NCBI GenBank assembly: GCA_030035585.1
Contig: CM057473.1
Location: forward strand, 14,310,501 to 14,374,500
Direction of reading: 5' to 3'
Source of the DNA: Dugong dugon
Lineage: Eukaryota > Chordata > Mammalia > Sirenia > Dugongidae
Length of the DNA stretch: 64,000 nucleotides
Below the pieces are notes generated by a model that did not search any database, was not told where the DNA came from, and worked only from the letters and a program-made list of their open reading frames with translations. The position numbers and the translations under genes were made by a program. Positions 23,889-35,500 of this stretch are shown one piece after another; the first letter of the stretch is position 1, and every line of letters begins with the position of its first letter.

Positions 23889-24840
23889 ATGTCTTCAGGA
23901 AGCTCCCAAAACAAAGAAGTAAGAAATCTTCCAGAGGAAGAGTGCTTTTTGGAATTACTGGAGGTAGAATACAAAAGATTAATATACAGAACTCTTCAAG
24001 AGATCAGGAATGAGATCATACAAAATGCAGAACAAGCCAAGGAACATACAGACAAAGCAATAGAGGACTTAAGAAGATTACAGAAGAGCACAATGACAAA
24101 CTTAACAACTTGTAAGTATCCATAGAGAGACAGCAAACAGAAATCCAGAAGATTAACAATAAAATTTCAGAATTAGACAATTCAAAATAAAGTCGTAGGA
24201 GAAGAATTGAGGCAGTAAAAGTCAGAATTAGTGAGACTGAAGATAAAGCACTTGACAACAACTTATTTGAGGGAAAATCAGATAAAATAATTTAAAAAAT
24301 GAAGAAACGCTAAGAGTTGTGTGGAACTCTATCAAGAGGAATAACCTATGAGTGATTGGAGTACCAGAACAGGGGGGGATAACAGAAAATACAGAGAGAA
24401 TTGTTGAAGATTTATTGGCAGAAAGTTTCCTTGATATTGTGAAAGATGAGAAGATATCTACCCAAGAAGCTCATCAAACCCCAGACAAGGTAGATCCCAA
24501 AAGAAAGTCACCAAGACATATTATAATCAAACTTGCCAAAACCTAAGGTAAAGAGAAAATTTTAAGAGCAACCAGGGATAAACAAAAAGTCATTTACAAA
24601 AGAGAGTCAATAAGAATAAGCTCAGACTACTTAGCAGGAACCATGCAGGCAAGAAGACAGTGGGATGACATATATAAAGTCTTGAAGGAAAAAATTGCCA
24701 GTCAAGAATTATATATTCAGCAAAACTGTCTCTCAAATATGATGGTGAAATTAGGGCATTTCCAGATAAACAGAAGTTTAAAGAACTTTCAAAAACCAAA
24801 CTAAAATTACAAGAAATACTAAAGGGAGTCCTCTGGTTAG
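23889..24840 (+). pseudogene. L1 ORF1 (RNA-binding protein) remnant
   Basis: L1 ORF1 encodes a trimeric coiled-coil RNA-binding chaperone that coats L1 RNA. The frame from about 23889 (within 23757-24125) shows an acidic/basic coiled-coil stretch rich in E, K, Q and I ('EIIQNAEQAKEHTDKAIED'). A second frame (24352-24546) shows the RRM-side signature 'MIGVPEQGG' and 'KRKSPRHIIIKLAKT', typical of ORF1p. After a stop at 24544 the C-terminal domain continues as 'KEKILRATRDKQKVIYK', 'SSDYLAGTMQARRQWDDI' and 'YKVLKEK'. Stops near 24190, 24293 and 24545 disable it. No ORF2 follows, which is why the whole unit is called HAL1-like. Confidence 0.85.
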
Positions 24841-25345
24841 AAAATCAACAACATCAGGTAACAATCCAAGACTAGAACACAGGACAGAACAACCAGATAT
24901 CAACCCATATAGGGAGTCACAAAAATAAATCAAAGCTAAAACACTGAAAATAGGGAAACAGAGACATCAATATGTAGAAGATGACAACATTAAAACAAAA
25001 AAGAGGGAGGAAAAAATGTAGTCATAGATCTTTCATATGGAGGGGAAGTCAAGGTGATGTAAAGAAATAAAAGAGTGGTTTAAACTTAGAAAAATAGGGA
25101 TAAATATTAAGGTAACCACACAGGAAACTAACAACCCTAAATATCGAAATAAAGAAAAAGAAAAACATATAAATAATATAAAAACATATAAATAAACAAT
25201 AAAGAAAAAGAAAAAGACTCAGCAAATACAAAATCAACAACAATGAAAAAGATGAAAAGAAAATACATAAAGAAAAACGACTTAGTATAGAAATTTAAGT
25301 GAAACAAAGGAACTGTTAACAACACACACAAAAAGACATCAAAAT
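24841..25345 (+). repeat. HAL1-like element, A-rich spacer
   Basis: A-rich sequence between ORF1 and the 3' UTR, with repeated 'aaagaaaaag' and 'aaacatataaata' patches. No endonuclease or RT motif is present in any frame. In a full L1 about 3.8 kb of ORF2 would lie here. Confidence 0.65.
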
Positions 25346-25695
25346 GACATGGACCTCGGACTCTCTGTTAGCCCAAAACTAAAACCATTTCCGAAGCCAA
25401 CTCTTCAGACAAAGATTGGACTGGACTATAAGACATAAAATGATACTCATGAAGAATGTGCTTCTTAGCTGAGGTGGATACATGAGACTAAATGGCCAGC
25501 TCCTGTCTGCAGGTGAAATGAAAAGGCAGAAAGGAACAAGAGTGGTTGAATGGACACAGGAAATCCAGGCTAGAAAGGAGGAGTGTGCTGTCACAGTATA
25601 GGGAGAGCAACTAGGGTCACATAACGTTGTGTGTATAAGTTTTTGTATGAGAAACTGACTTGAATTGTAAACTTTCACTTAAAGCAGAATTAAAA
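25346..25695 (+). repeat. L1 3' UTR tail of the HAL1-like element
   Basis: It has 'gaagccaactcttcagacaa', 'gattggactggactataaga', 'gggagagcaactagggtcac' and 'gtaaactttcacttaaagca'. It ends in an A-rich tail with GA repeats at 25690-25730. The same tail, reverse complemented, ends the L1 at 7760-8608, which ties this element to the L1 machinery. Confidence 0.8.
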
Positions 25696-25734
25696 AAGAA
25701 AAAGAGAGAGAGAGAAAGCAAGGAAGACTTGAAA

Positions 25735-26020
25735 GCAAGGACTCAAACAGGCACTTGTACACCAATGCTCATTGCAGCACTGTAACAGCCAAAAGGTGGA
25801 CACAATGCAAGTGTCCATCAACAGACGAATGGATAAGTAGAATGTGGTCCATCCATACAGTGGAATATTATTCTGCCATATAAAGAAATTAAGTTCTAAT
25901 CCATGTTTCTACATGGGTGAACCTTGAAAACATGATACTGAGTGAAATAACCCAGACACAAAAGGACAAATACTGTAAGGTTCCATTTATATGAGTCTGG
26001 AATAGACAAAAATTAATGTG
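25735..26020 (+). repeat. L1M 3' end of ORF2
   Basis: 'actcaaacaggcacttgtac', 'caatgctcattgcagcactg', 'gtgtccatcaacagacgaat' and 'ggaatattattctgccatat', then 'actgagtgaaataacccaga'. These are standard landmarks of the terminal ORF2 region in mammalian L1. It is a separate, older fragment, truncated at both ends. Confidence 0.9.
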
Positions 26021-26209
26021 ATGGAATCTTTTATATCTAGTATTATATTTCCTGTTTTCACAAATGTTTCCCTGAAAGTACATAAAGTTAAAATATTGTC
26101 AATAATGTTGTGCACTGGAGTAGTCATCATTTAAGGAAATCTTGGCTTAATTCTTTTATACCTGGAGCATCTTTCTGCAAATATGCATAGCCAATATATA
26201 CAATGCCAT

Positions 26210-26370
26210 GGGAGTCATTGACTGTTGCAAACGGTTGAGCAGTCCGCTGATAATAGGTTGATGGTTTGAACCCATCCAGAGAAACCTGGAAAGAAAGACC
26301 AAGAGGAAACTCTGTGGAACGCACCTGGGGTTGCTATGAGTTGGAATCGACACCAGGACAACTGTTTTTT
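26210..26370 (+). mobile_element. AfroSINE-related SINE, diverged
   Basis: 'gcaaacggttgagcagtcc', 'ttgatggtttgaacccatcc' and 'ggttgctatgagttggaatc' give the head, middle and tail of a longer AfroSINE relative. A T-rich tract follows, not the usual A-rich tail. Confidence 0.75.
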
Positions 26371-26549
26371 TTTTGTTTGTTTGTTTGCTTGTTTATTTTT
26401 AATCAGCAGCATAAAGAAATATGTCTACAGGCGTTGTGGTTGAAGGAAAGATAGTAGTTTCTATTTTGACTATATTAACTTTCAATTTAGCATGTGAATT
26501 TATATATAAGCAGTTGCTAATATGGGACTAAATTTCAAGAACACAAGGT

Positions 26550-26985
26550 AAAATATGGAAGACTTGGAGTTCAGAATCATCTGTATAGATCTGAGAGATG
26601 AAACTCTGAGTGTATATGATTGCTAAGGGATAGCCTGAAAAACAGAAACTTATAAAGGGGGATGGGGAGGACTTAGCTCTAGAAAAACTTATATTTAAGG
26701 TGGTGCATAAATCAGCAAAGGAGACTGAAATCCAGTTTTTACCAATTTGCAATGAAAATCAGCTAGAGAACTCCAAAGGAAGAAAGAAAGCCAAAGGAAA
26801 GAGATGACTGAATGATACAAAACGAAAACAAGGATGATAAGATGCTATTGGATGTGCCAACCTGTGGGTCACTGTGTCCTTCTAAATAGCAGGTTTAATA
26901 AAGTGGTAGAATAGGTCAAAATGAAAACAGATTTGACAGTGAAAAGTTAGGGTAAAGTGATTTTTAAGTAGGGCTATTTTTATTG
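26550..26985 (-). repeat. L2 LINE remnant, antisense
   Basis: 'agttcagaatcatctgtata', 'gcaaaggagactgaaatcca' and 'ggatgtgccaacctgtgggt' follow the order of the reverse complement of L2 ORF2 3' sequence. Highly diverged; no frame survives. Confidence 0.5.
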
Positions 26986-28069
26986 ACTAATTTAATAAGT
27001 TATAAATGCACTTAGGAGAAGTATTGAGAATATTTTTATAATTGCATGCACTGTATAATTAAATTTACTTTAGGTTACAAGGATAAGTGAATATTTTATA
27101 TCAATAAAAATGAACATCAAAGAGCAAAAAACTTCGGATAAAGTCATTTTTGTATGTTATACTTAAGTGTGGCAAAATTGAATTTTTTAAATCCTAGTGA
27201 AATAAATTTATTTACAAACATATTAATTTATTTCCAATTTGTGCAAAAAGAGATATGGTCAAAAATTAACAAAAGAATAATGGAATGTTAAGTAAACCCG
27301 AACTACATTATTATATACCCAGTAATTAAGTAGTAATTAGAACATTAATAATATTTGACAGTTTATATTTTGCTTCACAAGTTAAAAGTATATTTCAGTT
27401 TAACCATTGAATTCCTTTTGGAATTGGCATTTGCATGGAGAATCTCATTTTTAGAAATTTTCATTTGTATTTTAGTAAATTTTTTTTGCAAATTAAGTGG
27501 GGGAAATATCTATCTCTATCTCTATATCTATCTCCTGTCCTTTTATTTCCTATTAGTAGTAAAAATGACAGCAATATTCTTACTCTAATTTTCCTAAGTT
27601 AAATGGTTACTATTTCCAGATATTTGATCAGAAGTAAAATTTGAACACTGCTATTTCACTTCCTTTAGCATCAATAAAGTGCTCACATCTCCACTATCAA
27701 GAAAGAACAGACTTGGTGTTAGTCTATCAATAACTATTAATAATCTTTCTAAAATAATGGACAAATTTTTTCCATTAAAAACTCACATTAAAGATACGTA
27801 AATATTTTTATAATTAACGTTGAATTGATATTGATCGACTAATTAATAAATCTATCATTGACACTGCCAAATATACTCCAAGCAGACGCAAGCTGAGAAT
27901 GTTTTCTCCCATTTCCTTTTAGATACATAATATTTTATGACAAGTGTTGTTATCATACATTGAAAATTCACATTCAAAAGGCCAGGTTGAAGATCACTGC
28001 CCATCCGTATTTGAAATATATACCATGAATTAAAGAAAAATCCATTGTGAAAGGACTCTATCTACCACA
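26986..28069. other. Unassigned AT-rich sequence
   Basis: No gene or family recognised. A short (TATCTC)n-like patch lies at 27509-27534. Confidence 0.45.
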
Positions 28070-28275
28070 TGTTGTCACTGAGTTCTGCCCAGTCGATTTC
28101 GACTCATAGCAGCCCCATGTTTTAGAGTAGAACTGCCCCATAGGGTTTCCAAGGCTGTAAATCTTTACAGGAGCAGACTGCCACATCTTTCTCCCACAGT
28201 GTGGCTGGGTGGGTTCACACTACCAATCTTTTGTTTAGTAGCTAAGCACCTAACCATGTGCCACCAGAACTCCTT
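28070..28275 (-). mobile_element. AfroSINE, antisense, long form
   Basis: It reads 'ccagtcgatttcgactcata', 'ccatagggtttccaaggctg', 'taaatctttacaggagcaga' and 'ctgccacatctttctccc', ending 'tgccaccagaactcctt'. All blocks of the full-length form are present. Confidence 0.93.
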
Positions 28276-31060
28276 GCTAGCACATTGATACCTGTGTTTT
28301 AATCTAAAATCCAGGAATACTTCTGCTCTTAGTAAAATGCATCTGGACTGTGAAAATACACATTATTTATACACCTCATTATGTGAACCACGAGGGAAGT
28401 ATCAACAAGTGGAATAAATTATATGGTTATTGCTGAACTTCAGCTCGGCCTTATGGAAGACATTAAAGAAACAGTTTCCCGCCAGGTTAGAATTAATCCA
28501 GTCACCAATCACCTCAACTTTTTTTTTTTTGCTTTGTTGGTACAGATTGTTTTCCTGAGGACAAATGATTTTGTAAATCCCATTTCAAAAGAGTGACAAA
28601 TGGATGTGAGCTCATGAAGGTTAAAATTCAGCATGGCAATATATAGTAAAGATAGAGGGTTTTTTTTTGTACAGCTTATTTTGTTATGCCTTTTCTTTTT
28701 AACCACACAATGATAATGTTCTGTATGTCTGTTTTTTAGGCAAAGCAATACTATACTCTGTAATGGTAATTGAGAAGAAAATACATGAAAACTTAATACC
28801 TAGGCAGGAATTTCATTTTTTTTTTTTTAATTCAGAACATAGCTAAAATATTTATTTTTAATAACAGTACATAATAAAGTCTCCTATGATACTTTTCTGG
28901 TTTTAGGCACATTGACTATCAAGAGACCCACTTTTGGCAAACATCTTAGAAAATGCATTTGTCAAATAACATTATGCCCTCCTAAAAGCCCTGTAGTCCC
29001 TTGACTGATAAACATTATTTGTACGTTTATCTTTCAGGCCCTCCCACACAATCTAAGGCATATAAGCTTTGCTTTTTTAAAAAATGTCAATACCTACTAA
29101 TTGCTTCCTGAGTAGGTTTTGGTGTTATTTCAATGAAAGGTATAATTTAGCAAACAGATTTAGCAAGCAGCAGATAAAACAATTAGTACAAAGATCCTTT
29201 GTGAAAGAAGTGGCTGGCAGTACACCCGCAGTGAAGACTGAATTTGTAATTTCGAAAACAGATTTAGCAAGTGTCAGATACAACAATTAGTCTAAAAATC
29301 TTTTTGTGAGAGAAATAGCTCACAGAATAGGAAGAGGGAAGACACGTTTGCATAAAAATGATGTGTCAATTTCGCTGAAAAGCAAATCATTTTCTCTCTC
29401 CACCTTATAACCTTTTCTTTCTGTTATGATTTCCTTTTCCTTGTATAGTACAGGTGGTCGACTCACTAAGATATTTCAAAAGTCATAACATAAGCAATGT
29501 TGTCTAATGTAGTAGGACCACTAGATTTTTAGAGAATGATCACAACTTTCACTAGATCACAAGAGCTGTTTGATGGTGGAAGAAAATCAACTCCTTTCTC
29601 TAGTCCCTGATGGAACTATGGTTTGTTGATCATAGCTGAGGCTTTAAAAATATAATTAGGATATTAGTCACAGCTAATTAAAAGAAAAATGGGATTCCAC
29701 ATGGATTTCCAATAAGTATAACCATCCAGGATATCATTCATAATCAGGGTCCTAATACAGGAGCATTAATATAGTATAAATAGGTCACAGAATTGATTCC
29801 AAATAGATTTCATTAGATTGCATTAGCTTTAAATTTCTATCTGATTCTTGGGAAAGGAGGTCAGTAGCCTAGAGTCTGGCCCCTCAGTTCTAGGACTCTG
29901 TGCAACTACTAGATGGCACTGTTATCAAGGGACCGAGGTTAAAAACCAGGAAGACTGATTTACGTAGGAGTCACTGCTCAGCAAAGGAAGGTCTTACTTG
30001 CTGAGCTTGAGCTACTCTAGATGTAGAATTATCATAAGCCCTCCAGAACCCATAACTGTTGCCATGAACGTCTCTTGACATTTACAGCTATAAAGTCCTT
30101 GGGGACTCAGATGCATTAAATGTCTTACTGATTTTGTAGATATTATATCAAACTCTCAGGTTTAGAATTCATCTCTTTACTTTGATGTATCCATTTCCAA
30201 TAATCAATCATTCTTGTGTTGCCCATAGTGCTTAACTATCAAGCCTATATGGATGATGCTACAACTTTTTACTTTAAGCTTATTTCATTTCATGGGCAAT
30301 AGGAAGTAGGCAGTGAAACCCAGACCATTTTAAAAATTGGTGTCAAACCCATACAGTTACAAATAATTCCCATTTATACAACTCTACAAATAAAATATTT
30401 GATCAATTTTAAAAATTCCTTGTACAAAATGTGCATTCTTATTCAATTTTCCAAGTTCCATTTGTTACTCATGTTTGTCCTATCATTTTGCTTATTTATG
30501 TTCAATGCTGCTGTTTTCTGTTTGTTTAATTCTTTGCTATTTTCAAAGCATTTGTCACTGCTGGAAATCAGTTTGTAGTGTGACAGCCTTCTGGGATAAG
30601 ACATCTATTTTCCTTTTTTTATAGTAGCATATTTTAATATTTACCCAAAATTCTTCAGCCAATGCTTCCAACTTTCTCTGTTGCTAAACCCATAGCAGAG
30701 TTGTTAATAATTATTAAATGACTGGATTTATTTTCACCTTTTATCACTGTCTGTGTTAAAAGTGATTCCACTGATTATGGAACGGGAGGTAGAAGGAATG
30801 AAGAGTCAGTGAGTAAAAACACAGGAGGACATGGGCCATTTGGGAATATAGAAATAATCTGAGTTTTCAAACTCTGAACATCTTTTCATTTCCAAAAATA
30901 TTCCTGAAATTGTTAAAGTCAGCCTCAACTAATTGTATGATATCATGTTAAAGAAAAGACTGATCTATCATCCAAAAAAGGTCAATATTATGAGTTAATG
31001 TTTTTATTATCCTCTCTAAAATAAAAGTAGAAAAACTTTATTGTGTTAAATGTGTCTTTT
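28276..31060. other. Unassigned sequence
   Basis: About 2.8 kb without a recognised repeat or gene, apart from an imperfect tandem duplication at 29152-29327. Poly-T runs occur at 28519-28530, 28660-28668 and 28818-28828. This is one of the longer repeat-poor stretches of the window. Confidence 0.45.
29152..29327. repeat. Imperfect tandem duplication, period about 104 bp
   Basis: 'aaacagatttagcaagcag' at 29152 recurs as 'aaacagatttagcaagtgt' at 29256. Each is followed by 'agata..acaattagt' and then 'tgtga.agaa.tggct' or a close variant. About 70 bp of each unit can be matched by eye. Confidence 0.75.
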
Positions 31061-31064
31061 TTTA

Positions 31065-31225
31065 ATAAGTGTGCAAGGCAGTATAATATTACAGACTGCG
31101 TAGGTTGTAGGGTTCAAAAGTCTTAGTTTCAAATTACATCTCTGCTTATTAATTGTGAATATATTTTCTGTTGCCTTCCTTCAGCTACTACATCTCTTCT
31201 TTTTCACCATATTATTATTTTATTA
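31065..31225 (+). repeat. Possible MIR SINE
   Basis: 'gcaaggcagtataatattac' followed by 'agggttcaaaagtc' and 'ttacatctctgcttattaat' resembles the MIR core ('ggttcgaatcc...ctctgccacttactag'). Strongly diverged. Confidence 0.35.
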
Positions 31226-31279
31226 AATCTATCTGTCTATATATCTTTATTAATTGGATAATGCAGCTTTGCTTTAGAA

Positions 31280-31676
31280 CAGAGGTTGACAAACCTTTTC
31301 TGTAAAGAATCAAATGGTAAATATTTTAGGCTTTTTAGGCAATATAGTCTCTGCTATAACAACTCAGTTCTGCCATTGTAGTGTGAAAAGCACTATAGAC
31401 AATAGGTTAACAAATGAGCATGGCAGTGTTTCAATAAAACTTTATTTACAAAAACAGGTGGTAGGTGGGACTAAGTTCATTCTAGCCATAGGTTGGAGCT
31501 CTGGTAATGCAATGGTTAAGAGCTCGACGCTAACCCAAAGGTCAGCAGTTTGAAACCACCAGCCACTCCGTGAAAACCCTATGGGGCATCTCTACTCTGT
31601 TCTTGTTCTATAGGGTCTCTATGAGTCAGAATTGACTCCACAGCAATGGGTTTTAGCCATGGGTTGCCAGCGCCTG
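31280..31676 (+). mobile_element. hAT-type DNA transposon remnant, split by a SINE
   Basis: The left terminus is 'cagaggttgacaaac' and the right terminus is 'gggttgccagcgcctg', imperfect inverted repeats of the CAGRGGTTGGCAAAC type. The interior has 'atggtaaatattttaggctt' and 'aaaactttatttacaaaaac', typical of a widespread non-autonomous hAT-Charlie element. An AfroSINE interrupts it. Confidence 0.8.
31496..31653 (+). mobile_element. AfroSINE inside the hAT remnant
   Basis: It starts 'gagctctggtaatgcaatgg', has 'aaaggtcagcagtttgaaac' and ends 'gagtcagaattgactccac'. Target duplications 'tagccatRggttg' lie at 31483-31495 and 31654-31666 with one mismatch. Confidence 0.93.
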
Positions 31677-31782
31677 ACTTAGGAATCATTAACCAGTGTG
31701 AAATTTTATACATACACTTATGCTGCATTTACCCTGGAGGAAATTTCAGTGAGCACACACTTAGAAAATGATTACTTCCCCA

Positions 31783-32445
31783 TCTTAGGCTGGGTTCTCT
31801 AGAGAAGCAAAACTAGTGAACTGTATATATATAATAGAGAGAGAGAGAAAGAAAGAGAGAAAGGTTTAACTCAAGGAAATGGCTCACGTGGTTGTACAGG
31901 CTAGCAAGTTCCAAGTCCAAGGGTCAGACGTCAGTCTGGAGGCTTCTTCTGACTCATGTAACTGCTGGGGCAGACAAATTCAATATTGGCAGGTCAAATG
32001 GCAGCCTGCTGCCTCACAGGCTGCAGAGGTCAACAAATCCCAACAGTGACAGAAAAGATGGCAGGCTGCTGGCTCACAGGCTATGGAAACTGATGAATCC
32101 CAATACTGGCAAGCAATATGGCAGGCTGCTGGCTCAAGTCCAGGAAACAGAGGTCAGATGATGATGAGCCAGATGTAGGATCCAGAGCAAAAGAGCTTTG
32201 CCAGGACATCCTTGTATGTATTGGATGCAAGCCATTTCCCAAAGGAAAATTCTTTTTCACCTGATTGGCTGCTTGTTTCAGATCACAAAATGATGGATGA
32301 CAACATTAGGACACAAAATGGAGGATGAAAACATCATTACAAAACTGCCAAATTACATCATTATATAACTGCCAAACTACATCATAATTGCTGAACCACT
32401 GAGAATCATGGCCCAGCCAATTTGATAAACAATCTTAAGCATCAC
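31783..32445 (-). repeat. ERVL/MaLR-type solitary LTR, longer variant
   Basis: It begins 'tcttaggctgggttctctag', has a GA-rich patch (31837-31862), then three copies of a block with 'ggcaggctgctggctcaca' or similar. It ends 'gaatcatggcccagccaatt' and 'aagcatcaca'. It is the same family as 34352-34833 and 62173-62654, but about 180 bp longer because of the internal repeats and extra 3' sequence. No internal viral genes adjoin it. Confidence 0.75.
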
Positions 32446-32589
32446 ATTTCCTTAGGGTGACAACAAGTAAATTGGTAATGAATAAAAATAGAATAACAAA
32501 TTTATCTTTACATTTGGAGAAACATCTTTCAAACTCTCCTATATTAGGGAGTAAAGAAAATAATTTTATTTATATAATAAATGATATTT

Positions 32590-35500
32590 ATTACATAAAT
32601 ACGTCATACTGTGATGACTTGTGTGTTGCTGTGTTGTTGGAAGCTATGCCACCACTATTCAAGTACCAGCAGGGTCACCCATAGCGGACAGGTTTGAGCT
32701 GCACTTCCAGACTAAGATAGACTAGGAAGAAGGACCTGGTGTTCTACTTCTGAAAAAAATTAGCTGGCGAAATCTTTATGAATAGCAGTGGAACACTGAT
32801 ATAATCCCAAAGATGGGTCCCTCAGATTGGAAGTCCCTCAAAAGACGACTAGGGAAGAGCTGCCTCCTCAAAGTAGAGTCGACCCTAATGACGTGGATGG
32901 AGTCAAGCTTTTGGGACCTTCATTTGCTGACATGGCATGATTCAAAATCAAAAGAAACAGCTGCAAACATCCATCAATAATCGGAGCATGAAATGTACAA
33001 AGTATGAATCTAGGAAAATTGGAAATTATCAAAAATGAAATGTAATGTATAAACATCAATATCCTAGGCATTAATGAGCTGAAATGGACTGGTATTGACC
33101 TTTTTGAATCAGACAATCAAATGGTCTACTATGCCGGGAATGACAACATGAAGAGAAATGGCGCTACATTCATAGTCAAAAGGAACATGTCAAGATCTAC
33201 CCTGAAGTACAACACTGTCAGTGACAGGATAATATCCATACACCTACAAGGAAGACCAGTTAATACAACTATTATTCAAATTTGCACACCAACCACTAAT
33301 GCCGAAGATGAAGAAATTGAAGATTTTTAACCAACTTCTGCAGCCTGAAATTGATCAAACATACAATTGGAATTCACTGATAATTACTGGTGATTGGAAT
33401 GCAGAAACTGGAAACAAAGAAGAAGGATACGTAGTTGGAAAATATGACCTTGGTGACAGAAATGAAGCCTGAGATAGTATAGAACTTTACAAGACAAATG
33501 ACTTCTTCATTGCAAATACCTTTTTTCAACAACATAAACAGGGATTATACACATGGATCTCGCCGGACAGAATACATAGGAACCAAATCATCTACGTCTG
33601 TGGAAAGAGATGATGGAAAAGCTCAATATCATCAGTCAGAACAAGGCCAGGGGCCAACTGCTGAATAGACCATCAATTTCTCATATGCAAGTTCAAGTTG
33701 AAGCTAAAGAAAATTAGAACAAGTCCACAAGAGCCAAAGTATGACCTTGAGTATATCCCACCTGAATTTAGAGACCATCCCAAGAATAGATATGAGACAT
33801 TGAACACTAATGACCAAAGATCAGATGAGCTGTGGAATGACATCAAGGACATCATACATGAAGAAAGCAAGAGGTCATTTAAAAGACAGGAAAGAAAGAA
33901 AAGACCAAAACGAATGTCAGAAGAGACTTTGAAAGTTGCTCATGAACATAGATTAGCTAAAGTGAACAGAAGAAATGATGAAGAAAAAGAGCTGAAAAGA
34001 AGATTTCAAAGGGTGACTCGAGAAGACAAAGCAAAGTATTATAATGACATGTGCAAAGGCTTGGAGTTAGAAAACCAAAAGGGAAGAACACACTCGATAT
34101 TTCTCAAGCTGGAAGAACTGAAGAAAAACTTCAAGTCCTGAGTTGCAATACTGAAGGATTTTATGGGCAAGAAGCATCTAAAGAAGATGGAAGGAATACA
34201 TAGAGTCACTGTACCAAAAAGCATTGGTCAACATTCAGTCATTTCAGGAGGTAGCATATGATAAAGAACCTATGGTACTGAAGGAAGAAGTCCAAGCTGC
34301 GCTAAAGCCACTGGCAAAAAACAAGGCTCTAGTAATTGACCAAATACCAGTTGTCTTAGGCTGGGTTCTCTAGAGAAGCAAAACCAGTAAAACATATAAA
34401 TATATGGAGAGATAGGTTTATATCAAGGAAACAGCTCATGCAGTTGTAGAGGCTGGAACATCCCAAGTTTCTGGATCAGGATAGAGACTTCTCCTGATTT
34501 ATGTAGCCACAGCGGCTGGTGAACCCAAGATTGGCAGTTCAGAGAGCAGGACTCTTGCTCACAGGCTGTGAAGATTGACAAATCCCAAGTTTGGCAGGTA
34601 AGCTGCTAGCGCAAGTCTCAAGAACAGGAGGTCAGATGAACAGGAGCCAGCTGCAGGATCCAGAGCAGGTAAAAACCAGAATGTCTGCTTGTGTTTGTAT
34701 GCAGGCCACATTCCCAAGGAAACTCCCTTTCAACTGATTGGCTACTCATAGCAGATCCCATCATAGAGGTGATCACATATAAACACTGAGAATCATGGCC
34801 CAGCCAAGGTGACCCACAATCTTAACCATCATGCCAATTGAGATGTTTCAACAAACTGATATGGCTCTGGAAATGCTCATTCCTCTATGGGAAGAAATTT
34901 GGAAGACAGCTACCTAGCCAACTGACTGGAAGAGATCTATATTTATGCCTATTCCAAAGAAAGAGATTCCAACTGAATGCAAAAATTACTGAACAATATC
35001 ATTAATATCACAAGGAAATAAAATTTTGCTAAAGATAATTTAAAAAATAGTTGCAGCAGTACATTGACAAGGAAATGACAGAAATTCAAGCCAGATTCAG
35101 AAGAGGACTTGCAATGAGGTATATCAGTGCTGATGCAAGATGAATCTTGGCTGAAAGCAGAGAATATCAAAAAAATGTTTACCTGTGTTTTATTGACTAT
35201 GCAAAGGCATTTGACTGTGGATCATGATAAATTAGGGATTATATTGTTAACAATGGGAATTCCAGAACACTTAATTGTTATTCATGAGGAACCTGTACAT
35301 AGAACGAGAGGCAGTCATTCCAACAGAGCAAGGGGATACTGCGTGGTTTAAAATTGGGAATGATGTACATCACGACTATATTCTTTCACCACAGTTATTC
35401 AACCTGTATGATGAACAAATAATCTGAGAAGCTTGACTATATGAAGAAGGATGTGGCATCAGGATTGGAAGAAGACTCGTTAACAACCTGGAATACACAG

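Noticed and set aside
33698..34141. A 147-codon ORF, very basic, like a small gene
   Set aside because: It is the linker between endonuclease and reverse transcriptase of RTE copy B; the same segment occurs in copies A and D.
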